This document shows, one piece after another, positions 11,444 to 21,141 of a stretch of DNA of 64,000 nucleotides. Position numbers and translations under genes: made by a program. Every line of letters starts with the position of its first letter. Within the stretch, counting starts at the first letter, position 1. A model generated the notes under the pieces. The model was not told where the DNA came from and made no database searches. It was given only the letters and a program-made list of their open reading frames with translations. The stretch is from Pseudoalteromonas umbrosa (GTDB lineage: Bacteria > Pseudomonadota > Gammaproteobacteria > Enterobacterales > Alteromonadaceae). The stretch covers positions 682,001-746,000 of the forward strand of contig NZ_JASJUU010000001.1 of NCBI RefSeq assembly GCF_030125375.1. The letters run 5' to 3'.

Positions 11444-13708
11444 ATGCTAAATAAAGATTTAGAAATTACACTTAACACCGCGTTTCGTGAAGCTCGTACT
11501 CGTCGTCATGAATTTATGACGGTGGAGCATTTATTACTTGCACTGATTGATAATCCATCTGCAAGTGAAGCGCTCAACGCCTGTAGCGTAGATACTGACA
11601 GCTTAAAAAGAGATTTGTCAGAGTTTATTGATGAAACAACGCCAATTATTCCTGAGTTAGAGGAAGACCGGGAGACTCAACCAACGTTAGGATTTCAACG
11701 TGTTTTGCAACGGGCAGTGTTTCATGTTCAGTCTTCAGGCAGAAATGAAGTAACCGGCGTCAATGTTTTAGTCGCAATTTTTTCAGAGCAAGAAAGCCAG
11801 GCTGTTTATTTACTGAAAAAAGCAGATGTAAGCCGATTAGATATCGTGAACTTCATCAGCCATGGTATTTCAAAGTCAGATGATGATCCTGAGCCAGAAG
11901 AGCAAGAGGACATCAATGAAGAAGGCGCAGAGGTTCAAGGCGAAGAAAAAACTAAGCTGGAAAACTTTACTGCAAACTTAAACGTTTTAGCGAAAGCAGG
12001 GCAGATAGACCCGCTTGTTGGTCGTGATCAAGAAGTAGAAAGAACCATTCAAGTGCTCTGCCGTCGTAAAAAGAATAACCCGTTACTTGTGGGTGAAGCT
12101 GGCGTTGGTAAAACGGCAATTGCCGAAGGGCTTGCTTATCGTATTGTTAACGAGCAAGTCCCCGAAGTGATCGAAGATGCTGTTGTTTATTCCCTTGACA
12201 TGGGTGCTTTGTTAGCGGGAACAAAGTATCGCGGTGACTTTGAAAAACGCTTCAAAGCTCTGTTGAAAGAGTTACAAGCAAAACCAAACGCAATTTTGTT
12301 CATAGATGAGATTCACACCATTATCGGCGCGGGTGCTGCATCCGGCGGTGTAATGGATGCATCAAACTTGATTAAGCCTTTACTTTCTAGCGGTAAACTT
12401 CGTTGTTTAGGTTCTACGACGTATTCTGAGTTTAAGAATATTTTTGAAAAAGACAGAGCTTTGGTTCGCCGTTTCCAAAAAATTGACGTTGTTGAACCAA
12501 GTGTGGCTGATACTGCAAAAATTTTATATGGCTTGAAAGAGCGTTACGAAGAGCATCATGGTATTCGTTACACGCAAAAAGCACTTAAAGCTGCGGCTGA
12601 GTTGAGTGCGAAATACATTAATGAGCGTCATTTACCAGACAAAGCAATAGATGTAATTGACGAAGCAGGTGCAAATCAACGTTTATTACCTACATCTCGA
12701 CGCAAGAAAACAATTGGCGTGTCAGATATTGAGCAAATTGTATCTAAGATTGCTCGTATTCCTCAGCAAAATGTGTCTTCAAGCGATAAAGAAGTGCTTA
12801 AAAATTTAGATAGAAATCTTAAAATGCTAGTTTTTGGTCAAGACGAATCAATCGATGCGTTAACTTCAGCAATTCGTTTGTCACGCTCGGGATTAGCCAA
12901 TGAAGAAAAACCAATTGGCTCATTCTTATTTGCAGGACCTACTGGTGTTGGTAAAACAGAGGTTACAAAACAGCTTGCTAAGTGCATGGGTATTGAGTTC
13001 ATTCGTTTTGATATGTCAGAGTACTCTGAGCGTCATGCTGTAAGCCGCTTAATCGGTGCACCTCCTGGTTATGTTGGTTTCGAGCAGGGTGGTTTATTAA
13101 CTGATTCAGTCATTAAACATCCTCATGCTGTTGTGTTATTGGATGAGATTGAAAAAGCGCACCCTGATATTTACAATATTCTTTTGCAAGTCATGGACCA
13201 CGGAACGTTAACGGATAATAACGGACGTAAGGCTGATTTCCGTAATGTTATCTTTGTTATGACAACTAATGCAGGTGTACAAGAGACAGTGAGAAAGTCT
13301 ATTGGGTTCCAGCAACAAGATCACTCACATGATGCAATGATTGAGATAAACAAAGTATTTACACCTGAATTTAGAAACAGGTTGGATAATATTATTTGGT
13401 TTAACCATCTAGAGAAAGAAGTTATTTTGCAGGTAGTAGACAAGTTTATTGTTGAGCTGCAAGCGCAACTAGATAAGAAGTCGGTTAATCTAGAGTTTAC
13501 GAATGAAGCGAGGGATTGGATTGCTGACATTGGGTATGACAAAGCGATGGGTGCTAGACCTATGGCACGTGTCATTCAGGACAACCTTAAAAAGCCACTG
13601 GCGAATGAAATTTTATTCGGCTCACTTATCGATGGTGGTAATGTGAAAGTGACTGTTAAAGGCAATGCATTAGAATTCGATTTTGAAAAAGAGCTCGTAT
13701 CTGCATAA
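11444..13708 (+). CDS. clpA: ATP-dependent Clp protease ATP-binding subunit ClpA
   Basis: 754 residues from the ATG at 11444, which has GGGGG upstream. A frame from 11378 overlaps clpS and is not preferred. It unfolds substrates and feeds them to ClpP. Domains: double Clp_N repeat (1-140), an acidic linker (about 145-170, D/E-rich), AAA1 with Walker A G-E-A-G-V-G-K-T (217-224), and AAA2 with G-P-T-G-V-G-K-T (498-505). The ClpP-docking tripeptide I-G-F is seen in R-K-S-I-G-F-Q. With ClpS it forms the N-degron degradation machine. A strong terminator follows. Confidence 0.97.
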   Translation: MLNKDLEITLNTAFREARTRRHEFMTVEHLLLALIDNPSASEALNACSVDTDSLKRDLSEFIDETTPIIPELEEDRETQPTLGFQRVLQRAVFHVQSSGRNEVTGVNVLVAIFSEQESQAVYLLKKADVSRLDIVNFISHGISKSDDDPEPEEQEDINEEGAEVQGEEKTKLENFTANLNVLAKAGQIDPLVGRDQEVERTIQVLCRRKKNNPLLVGEAGVGKTAIAEGLAYRIVNEQVPEVIEDAVVYSLDMGALLAGTKYRGDFEKRFKALLKELQAKPNAILFIDEIHTIIGAGAASGGVMDASNLIKPLLSSGKLRCLGSTTYSEFKNIFEKDRALVRRFQKIDVVEPSVADTAKILYGLKERYEEHHGIRYTQKALKAAAELSAKYINERHLPDKAIDVIDEAGANQRLLPTSRRKKTIGVSDIEQIVSKIARIPQQNVSSSDKEVLKNLDRNLKMLVFGQDESIDALTSAIRLSRSGLANEEKPIGSFLFAGPTGVGKTEVTKQLAKCMGIEFIRFDMSEYSERHAVSRLIGAPPGYVGFEQGGLLTDSVIKHPHAVVLLDEIEKAHPDIYNILLQVMDHGTLTDNNGRKADFRNVIFVMTTNAGVQETVRKSIGFQQQDHSHDAMIEINKVFTPEFRNRLDNIIWFNHLEKEVILQVVDKFIVELQAQLDKKSVNLEFTNEARDWIADIGYDKAMGARPMARVIQDNLKKPLANEILFGSLIDGGNVKVTVKGNALEFDFEKELVSA

Positions 13709-13765
13709 TTGATGGTGGCTGAGCTGATAGCTTTCAGCCGCTGTACTAAATATTGACGTTACAAA

Positions 13766-13799
13766 AGCAAAAAACCTAGCCAAGGCTAGGTTTTTTGCT
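13766..13799. terminator. Bidirectional terminator between clpA and infA
   Basis: Perfect 15-base stem (13766-13780 with 13785-13799) around loop CAAG. A6 on one arm and T6 on the other let it serve both convergent genes. Confidence 0.9.
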
Positions 13800-13844
13800 A
13801 CATACGTCTTATAGCATCAAATTGACGCTGGCGAGACGGTAGAA

Positions 13845-14144
<300 letters not shown>

Positions 14145-14152
14145 TTAGTAAC

Positions 14153-14857
14153 TTAAATATTTGTCCAAGTATCTTCTTTAAGCTGTTGAGCTGGTGAAAA
14201 CTGCTTTTTGTAGCGCATTTTTTTACATTCGTCTATTTGATAACCTAAATAAACAAACTCCTTGTTTTCTGCCGCTGCTAGGTTTATTTGTGCCATGATC
14301 ATAATTGTCCCTAAACTCAGGTGTTCAAAGTCGGGGTCGAAAAAAGTGTAAATTGCAGATAGGGCGTTAGGCATTGTGTCTGTAACGGCAACTGCGACAA
14401 GTTGACCTTCGTGCCACAATTCTATAAACGAAATTGGCATCCAGCGGCAAAATAAAAAACTTTCATACTGTAGTCTGTTTGGCGGGAACATTGTGCCATC
14501 ACTATGCCTGAGGGTTATGTACTTTTCATAAAGTGGAAAATAGTTTTCTTTTTCTTCAAAACTCACTTTAACGCTAAAGCTGTTTTGTATTTTTTTATAT
14601 TTTCGCTGTTGTGACTTTGATGGTACATAATCCTTTGCCAAAACTCGTATTGATTGGCATGCACTGCAAAGGGGGCAGTGTGGTCGATATATTTGATCTC
14701 CACTACGCCTAAACCCCAAAGAAAGGAGAGCTTCAAAACGCGCTGCTGTGTAGCATTCACTGTCTAAAATAACTAGTAGCTGTTCTTTTCTATCTGGTAG
14801 ATAGCTGCAATCAAATTGCTGACTGAGGCCAATTTTAGATGGAAAGTGTTCAGTCAT
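14153..14857 (-). CDS. bpt: Aspartate/glutamate leucyltransferase (Bpt)
   Basis: 234 residues. It transfers Leu from Leu-tRNA to proteins with N-terminal Asp or Glu, turning them into ClpS substrates. The family block R-P-H-C-P-L-C-S-A-C-Q-S-I-R-V is at about residues 58-72 and resembles eukaryotic ATE1. The GNAT-like C-terminal half contains the Y-x-G-Y-x-I motif (Y-L-G-Y-Q-I-D-E-C-K-K-M). It overlaps the end of aat by 8 bases, which suggests coupled translation. Cytosolic. Confidence 0.94.
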   Translation of the reverse strand: MTEHFPSKIGLSQQFDCSYLPDRKEQLLVILDSECYTAARFEALLSLGFRRSGDQIYRPHCPLCSACQSIRVLAKDYVPSKSQQRKYKKIQNSFSVKVSFEEKENYFPLYEKYITLRHSDGTMFPPNRLQYESFLFCRWMPISFIELWHEGQLVAVAVTDTMPNALSAIYTFFDPDFEHLSLGTIMIMAQINLAAAENKEFVYLGYQIDECKKMRYKKQFSPAQQLKEDTWTNI

Positions 14858-15566
14858 ATATTACCCCTATGTCTTGTGGGTGCCACATGGTTTGTACAGG
14901 GTGATAGTCACTTGCTTCTTTAAGTTTAGTCAAAAATTCTTCTCTGGGAATGACTTTTGCGCCCATAGAACTTAAGTAAGGGTTATCTAATTGGCAATCT
15001 ATAAAATGAGCATTGTGTTTTTTGAGCCAATTAACCAAAGCCCACATTGCTAATTTAGAAGCATTTGGCTGGTTATGAAACATAGATTCACCACAAAATA
15101 CACCTGATATCATTATTCCATATAGACCGCCAGCCAGCTTTTCGTCAATCCATACCTCTATACTATGAGCAAACCCTTCCTCATGCGCTTGGCAATATGC
15201 CTTGAGCATATTTTTATTGATCCAAGTTCCTTCTTCGTGGAGACGCTGCTCTCTGCATTGAGAGATAACTTGCTCAAAAGCTTGATTTATAGTAATTCTG
15301 GGTTTGAGTCGATTCCGAGCTTTCTTAAGTGTGCGTCCAATATGAAAGTCTGACAGCTCTATAATGCCTCGTTCACTGGGTGACCACCACATGATCGGCT
15401 CTCGCTCATTGAACCAAGGGAAGATACCAAGTTGATATGCTTTTTTTAATCTTTTTGTATTGAGACATCCACCAATGGCTAACAGGCCATCTGGTTCTTT
15501 TAATGCAAAGTGGCACGGCGGAAATATGTAATCTGTCGATGATAAATGGAACAACTGTTGTGTCAT
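14850..15566 (-). CDS. aat: Leucyl/phenylalanyl-tRNA--protein transferase
   Basis: 238 residues. It adds Leu or Phe to the N-terminus of proteins beginning with Lys or Arg, the first branch of the bacterial N-degron pathway. Typical blocks: G-L-L-A-I-G-G-C-L near the start, G-I-F-P-W-F-N, M-W-W-S-P-S-E-R-G and later F-x-G-E-S-M-F. It is upstream of, and overlaps, bpt. With clpS and clpA about 3 kb away, the whole pathway except clpP is encoded in 4.5 kb. Confidence 0.96.
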   Translation of the reverse strand: MTQQLFHLSSTDYIFPPCHFALKEPDGLLAIGGCLNTKRLKKAYQLGIFPWFNEREPIMWWSPSERGIIELSDFHIGRTLKKARNRLKPRITINQAFEQVISQCREQRLHEEGTWINKNMLKAYCQAHEEGFAHSIEVWIDEKLAGGLYGIMISGVFCGESMFHNQPNASKLAMWALVNWLKKHNAHFIDCQLDNPYLSSMGAKVIPREEFLTKLKEASDYHPVQTMWHPQDIGVIYD

Positions 15567-15627
15567 GGGGGACTTTAGTTTCGAGTGGACTAGTTGCTTA
15601 CTTTGAGTTTAGCAAATTTCGGTTGGA

Positions 15628-15652
15628 AGCACGCCATGAAATATGGCGTGCT
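15628..15652 (-). terminator. Hairpin after trxB
   Basis: Perfect 10-base arms AGCACGCCAT (15628-15637) and ATGGCGTGCT (15643-15652). It is 7 bases past the trxB stop on the minus strand. No T run, so it may mark a 3' end rather than act as a strong terminator. Confidence 0.5.
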
Positions 15653-15658
15653 AAGAGA

Positions 15659-16615
<957 letters not shown>

Positions 16616-16864
16616 CTATCCTAAAATTTAGTATTAGCATTACAATGATGCCGATTCTAAGTAAATCAACCCAGAAGTAAAATAAAAATTAAATAAAGCA
16701 ATTTTAGAAATCGTGAACTTGTCAAATTTAGTGTACTTGATGGAAAAGTAAGCCAATGGAGTTGAAATTGTCGGATCTTCATGACCTTTCTATTTTTTTT
16801 TGTTATGTTTGAAGGAATTTTTTTTGCTACTAAATTATCAGTAGCCCAAGATTTAAAGGTAAAT

Positions 16865-18190
16865 ATGGCATTTTGGCAGGACAACTCTGGCTTTGCTTTA
16901 GAAGCGAGCAGCTGTAAAGTCTTAACAGACGCTAAACATTATCACAGCGAACTTTTGTCTTTGATTGGCAAAGCAAAGAAGCGCATTTACATCGCCGCAC
17001 TGTATTTACAAGATGACACGGCAGGCCAAGGTGTGTTGTCTGCGTTGCATAATGCGTCGCTGAGCAACCCAGATTTAGAGATCAAAATACTAGTCGACTT
17101 TCACAGAGCCCAGCGAGGGTTAATCGGTGAGGCAAAGTCTGAGGGTAATGCACGCTTGTATTGTGATTATTTGGAGCAGTTCAACTCAAATGTCGAAGTA
17201 TATGGTGTGCCAGTAAAAGCCAAAGAATTGTTTGGAGTACTTCATCTTAAAGGGTTTGTGATTGATGACACTGTTCTTTACAGCGGAGCAAGTATCAATG
17301 ATGTCTACCTACATCAAGAAGAGCGATATCGTCTTGATCGTTACTTTCTATTAGATAATGCAAAATTAGCTAATAGCTTTACCGCTTTTATTGAAAAGCA
17401 TTTGTTAAACTCTGAAGCTGTCCCCAGAATTGATAGAAGGCCTTTAAAGCCATTTAGTGAAATTAAGTTGGCGCAAAAGAAATTAATGCGCTCGCTGAAA
17501 AAAGCTAATTACGATATGTCTGGCGCAAATGAGTCTAATGCACTTAATGTACGTGCATTTTTAGGGTTTGGTCGAAGAACTAATAAGCTCAATAGATTGA
17601 TTAAGACGTTATTTGATACCACTGAGCAGGAGTTGATTTTATATACGCCTTACTTCAACTTCCCAGCACCACTGTTGCGGTCACTACGTCGTCTGTTAAA
17701 GCAAGGTAAGTCAATAACTATTGTTGTTGGCGATAAGACTGCAAATGACTTTTACATCTCACCTGATAAACCATTTAGTCGAATAGGCGCACTGCCTTAT
17801 TTATATGAGCGGATTTTACATAAATTTCTAAAGTCGCAAAAAAGGTATATCGAGCAGGGGCTACTCAATGTGTATCTTTGGAAGGACGGGGACAACTCAT
17901 TCCATCTAAAAGGTATAAATCAAGATAATCAAGTCCATCTCATGACAGGGCATAATTTAAACCCAAGAGCTTGGGGTTTGGACATCGAAAATGGCATTTT
18001 GATAGAAGACAGAGCTCAGGAATTGAAAACATTTATCGATGCTGAAAAGCAATCAATCTTGTCTCAATGCCGAAAACTATCTGGACCTGATGATATTGAA
18101 ACTTTGCAAGATTACCCTGCACCGGTGCAAAAGATATTAGGGCAGGCTAAACGTGTCAAAGTTGACTTTATAATTAAAAAGTTCATTTAA
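16865..18190 (+). CDS. pssA: CDP-diacylglycerol--serine O-phosphatidyltransferase
   Basis: 441 residues from the ATG at 16865, which is preceded by AAAGG. A frame from 16781 adds a doubtful hydrophobic leader. It is the phospholipase-D-superfamily (E. coli PssA type) enzyme that makes phosphatidylserine from CDP-diacylglycerol and serine. Two HxKxxxxD motifs are visible: H127-L-K129...D134 and H347-L-K349...D354. There are no clear transmembrane helices, as expected for this peripheral enzyme. It is divergent from trxB. An inverted-repeat terminator follows. Confidence 0.92.
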   Translation: MAFWQDNSGFALEASSCKVLTDAKHYHSELLSLIGKAKKRIYIAALYLQDDTAGQGVLSALHNASLSNPDLEIKILVDFHRAQRGLIGEAKSEGNARLYCDYLEQFNSNVEVYGVPVKAKELFGVLHLKGFVIDDTVLYSGASINDVYLHQEERYRLDRYFLLDNAKLANSFTAFIEKHLLNSEAVPRIDRRPLKPFSEIKLAQKKLMRSLKKANYDMSGANESNALNVRAFLGFGRRTNKLNRLIKTLFDTTEQELILYTPYFNFPAPLLRSLRRLLKQGKSITIVVGDKTANDFYISPDKPFSRIGALPYLYERILHKFLKSQKRYIEQGLLNVYLWKDGDNSFHLKGINQDNQVHLMTGHNLNPRAWGLDIENGILIEDRAQELKTFIDAEKQSILSQCRKLSGPDDIETLQDYPAPVQKILGQAKRVKVDFIIKKFI

Positions 18191-18211
18191 GTTTGCTGTC
18201 ACAGTACGAAT

Positions 18212-18239
18212 AAGGCGACTAACTTCCGTTAGTCGCCTT
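18212..18239 (+). terminator. Terminator after pssA
   Basis: Perfect 12-base arms AAGGCGACTAAC (18212-18223) and GTTAGTCGCCTT (18228-18239), loop TTCC. The T tract after it is short. Confidence 0.75.
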
Positions 18240-18314
18240 TAATGTTTAATACTATGTTTATGGGCTTTGTTCCCTCTTTTAATGCTATTGATAGTCTCAA
18301 AACCTCTCCATATT

Positions 18315-18386
18315 TTGACTGTGTTGACTGTGTTGACTGTGTTGACTGTGTTGACTGTGTTGACTGTGTTGACTGTGTTGACTGTG
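18315..18386. repeat. Nine-base tandem repeat, eight perfect copies
   Basis: The unit TTGACTGTG occurs eight times without a mismatch. It sits between the pssA terminator and the end of the convergent AraC gene, outside any convincing gene. Because the unit is a multiple of three, every frame stays open and yields artificial Cys-Val-Asp or Thr-Val-Asn repeats. There are no unique spacers, so it is not CRISPR. Copy number is likely to vary between strains by slippage (inference). Confidence 0.95.
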
Positions 18387-18493
18387 GCGATTTTTTCGAA
18401 TTTGTATTGCATATCACTGCTTAGATCCAATGATAAAGCCCCATATTTAAAAGTTATTTACTTGCCTGCATGTTGGAATAACTAAGTTAAGAA

Positions 18494-19468
18494 CTACTTT
18501 TGACGTCTTAATTGACCCGGGCTTATGCCAATTATTTTTTTGAAGGCTTTGCTAAAAGAAGCCTCAGAGCGGTAACCAACTTGCTCTGCAACGCTTATCA
18601 TCGACTCTTTTCCTTCCTTCAATAGGTCTTGGGCGATATGCATTCGCCATTGACTGAGATACGACAGTGGCGTCATACCGATGATTTCGTGGAATAAATT
18701 TGCAAACGCGGAACGAGACATACCCACGGAGTGCGCCATACGCTCAACTGTCCACGCTTGAGCGGGTTGTTTGTGGATCAGGCTCAAAGCAAGACTGAGT
18801 CGTGTATCTGCAAGTGCCCGAAAGTACCCCGTACCGGAATCATGAGTATTGACATGCCAACGCAGCAATTGGATGACCAATACCTCAGTAAGGCGATCAA
18901 CAACAACGGTACCGCCAGGTAGTGTCGAGCGGGATTCATGGGCCAACATATTAGCTAGATTGTTTAGCCACAATAGTGATGGTTCTTCATTTGTTTTTAT
19001 ATGCAAAAAGTTGGGCATATCTCTTAATATTGGCAGCTGGATGTGTTGCTGATATTTGAAGTAACCACACAATAATGTGGTAATGCTTTCATCTCCTGCA
19101 AATGGGTTTTTGTCGTTCTGTATCTGCGTCAGTAATTCATCTCCTGATATACATACGCCATTTGGTTGATCGCCAATTTGGTGTGCCGCACCCGTTGGAA
19201 AAGCGACAATATCTCCGGTAGAGAGGTAGGTAGCGTGCTTTGAATCAGGCATGTTTAACCAAGCACCGCCTCGCACAACGAAGTGAAAAGTACCATAGTC
19301 TGTTTCTTGCTCTTTTATGCCCCAAGGTGCTGAAAACTCGGTACAAAAATAGCTGCTAGCTTGAAGACGAAGAGCATTTAATATATCCGATAATGCATCT
19401 CCCCCAATTAAGTTGTTTCCAGCATTAGGAATTTGAGTGTTTGATGGCGATGAGAGGTAGTTAAACAC
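18494..19468 (-). CDS. AraC-family regulator with cupin sensor domain, RclR-like
   Basis: 324 residues from a GTG at 19468, chosen because AGGAG lies 7 bases upstream. An ATG at 19528 lacks a site. Residues about 25-215 form the cupin_6-type sensor domain. The C-terminal 100 residues hold two helix-turn-helix motifs (W-T-V-E-R-M-A-H-S-V-G-M-S-R and I-S-V-A-E-Q-V-G-Y-R-S-E-A-S-F). C42 (S-Y-F-C-T-E-F) and C134 (L-L-C-G-Y-F) align by eye with the two redox cysteines of the hypochlorite sensor RclR. It is divergent from a small membrane protein gene, and an RclC-like DUF417 gene lies 1 kb away. Redox sensing is inference. Confidence 0.85.
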   Translation of the reverse strand: MFNYLSSPSNTQIPNAGNNLIGGDALSDILNALRLQASSYFCTEFSAPWGIKEQETDYGTFHFVVRGGAWLNMPDSKHATYLSTGDIVAFPTGAAHQIGDQPNGVCISGDELLTQIQNDKNPFAGDESITTLLCGYFKYQQHIQLPILRDMPNFLHIKTNEEPSLLWLNNLANMLAHESRSTLPGGTVVVDRLTEVLVIQLLRWHVNTHDSGTGYFRALADTRLSLALSLIHKQPAQAWTVERMAHSVGMSRSAFANLFHEIIGMTPLSYLSQWRMHIAQDLLKEGKESMISVAEQVGYRSEASFSKAFKKIIGISPGQLRRQK

Positions 19469-19603
19469 TAGTTTACTCCTATTGTTCGTAATGAACCAAA
19501 AAAGTACGATTCGACATATATACTGCACTAAATATCATAGTTTGTACAAGATGAAACTGTAAAATTGTTGACTCAATCGTTTATTAAAATGAAGAGTATC
19601 ACC

Positions 19604-20074
19604 ATGAATAAAACAGAGAATGAAGTAATAGGCTGGAAGTGGACAATGTACGCAGGATTAATGCCTTTGATGGCGGGACTATTCATGTTATTGACTTCCA
19701 GTCTCTCTATTTCTAACGATATGTCGCTATGGACATTTGTTATTCATAAGTTGGACTTTAGTTTTTCTCAGCTTGCCGCTGTTGATCCGCAAGCAGGTCC
19801 GTTTGTCACATTTTTGGCGATGCTGGCAGGTGTCAATATTGTATCGGCGGCAGTGCCAATTATTCTTATTTCTATATTTGCACTCAAAAAGGGGCAAAAG
19901 TGGGCCTGGTATTATCTTTTATTCATGCTCGTCTGGGAGGGGTTTAACGACGTTTATAGTGTGACTCAGTTTTACTTTGATACTGGTGCGCCAATGTTTG
20001 TTATGCCATGGTTATTTTGTATCTTGATGGTGACAGGCTTATATAAAACACGCGGGCAAATTTTTAACCAGTAG
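19604..20074 (+). CDS. Small four-helix membrane protein of unknown function
   Basis: 156 residues from the ATG at 19604, which has GAAGAG 7 bases upstream. The frame extends to 19565 without a good site. Four hydrophobic stretches (about residues 15-35, 65-90, 95-120 and 130-148) indicate an inner-membrane protein with short loops; W-K-W-T-M-Y-A-G precedes the first helix. I do not recognise the family; the overall look recalls DoxX or DUF4345-like small membrane proteins. It is divergent from the AraC-type regulator with 135 bases between starts, so it is a likely target of it. Confidence 0.65.
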   Translation: MNKTENEVIGWKWTMYAGLMPLMAGLFMLLTSSLSISNDMSLWTFVIHKLDFSFSQLAAVDPQAGPFVTFLAMLAGVNIVSAAVPIILISIFALKKGQKWAWYYLLFMLVWEGFNDVYSVTQFYFDTGAPMFVMPWLFCILMVTGLYKTRGQIFNQ

Positions 20075-20566
20075 TACGGGGACTGTATCGGTTCATTTAT
20101 ATTTTGCGGGCTATACTAGCTCGCACCTCATTTTTTGTAGTTACAATTCAAAGTTGAATCAAACAATAAATATATTGCGCCTGACAGCACTTCCACTTCA
20201 AAAATTCAAAACGCTTTGTTACCTAATTCAAAAATCCATTTAGATAGGGCACCTCTAAAGTCGCAGAAATCTAAAACCATCTACCTTTTATAGCTTGTAG
20301 GCGAATGGAGAACACTCTTAAAAGTTATTACCCCCGATTTTTGTACGAACTGACATAAAGTTGGTTTTTTTGGTCATGGTTCATCCAAGTAAGGTGATTA
20401 ATAATTTATCCCAAGCCGTTGATAGATTGACTGTCTTCAGCACATAAATTGCCGTGAATATGAACGCAGTTAAAGCACTAAACACGATAAAAGTCGCTAT
20501 TTTTGCTTGGTATCAGGATACGGTATTGAGCTAACAGAACTTACAAATTTATTCAGGAGGCTGCTT
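20075..20566. other. Gene-poor interval before the DUF417 gene
   Basis: About 490 bases without a convincing gene. A 34-codon minus-strand frame at 20381-20485 reads like part of a membrane helix protein but has no good start or ribosome site. The rest is AT-rich with no terminator or known motif that I can identify. It must contain the promoter of the gene at 20567. Confidence 0.5.
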
Positions 20567-21040
20567 TTGTTTACTAATTCGATTAATTGTTTGCATAAGG
20601 TTGGGCAAGGTACTGCGCTACTAGGGGTTGTCTTGCCATTATTATTAATTGGCGTACTTAAATTTACCCTCACGGAAGTTGAAGCATTAAAACCCGTCAT
20701 TAATGGCACACCTTGGTTAACTTGGTTAACTTGGTTGTATGCGGTATTTGGCTTTGAAGGGGCATCGTATTTCCTCGGTGTAATTGAAATTATTACTGCC
20801 ACCTTATTGGTGATGTCTGTGTGGTCTGCGCGTGCTGGAATTATGGGTGGTGCAATGGGCGCCATGACTTTTTTGGTGACTGTGAGCACTTTACTTGTGC
20901 TGCCAATCGGGGAAGACAAAGAGGGAGGTTTACCATTTCTAAATTTTCTAGGACAGTTTTTAATCAAGGATGTTGCTTTGTTAGGTATTTCAATATTGGT
21001 GTTGGCTAACTGTTTAGCGCGTTTACGTGCTCACAGCTGA
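20567..21040 (+). CDS. DUF417 (YkgB/RclC-like) inner-membrane protein
   Basis: 157 residues. The TTG at 20567 is taken as start because a full AGGAGG sits 6 bases upstream. Four hydrophobic segments are visible. Family-like features are G-V-L-K-F-T at the end of helix 1 and G-Q-F-L-I-K-D-V-A-L-L-G near the C-terminus, which resembles the G-R-F-L-I-K-D block of YkgB proteins. In E. coli, YkgB is RclC of the reactive-chlorine-resistance operon under RclR. An RclR-like regulator is 1 kb away. The gene at 21142 follows 101 bases downstream and may be co-transcribed. Its function in redox stress is inference. Confidence 0.75.
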   Translation: MFTNSINCLHKVGQGTALLGVVLPLLLIGVLKFTLTEVEALKPVINGTPWLTWLTWLYAVFGFEGASYFLGVIEIITATLLVMSVWSARAGIMGGAMGAMTFLVTVSTLLVLPIGEDKEGGLPFLNFLGQFLIKDVALLGISILVLANCLARLRAHS

Positions 21041-21141
21041 GTTAATTAAATAGCCCAAAATAAAAAAGTAAGGTCGATAGATCAGTAGTTTAAACCGTAA
21101 AACCCACTTTTTAATAGCAACTCGGTTTATAGGAGACCGCT

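Noticed and set aside
18315..18386. Tandem repeat as CRISPR array
   Set aside because: Copies are contiguous 9-base units with no spacers, and there are no cas genes.
18229..18485. Several overlapping open frames on both strands across 18229-18485 with three-residue repeats
   Set aside because: They result from the 9-base tandem repeat, which keeps all frames open. No ribosome site or family similarity.
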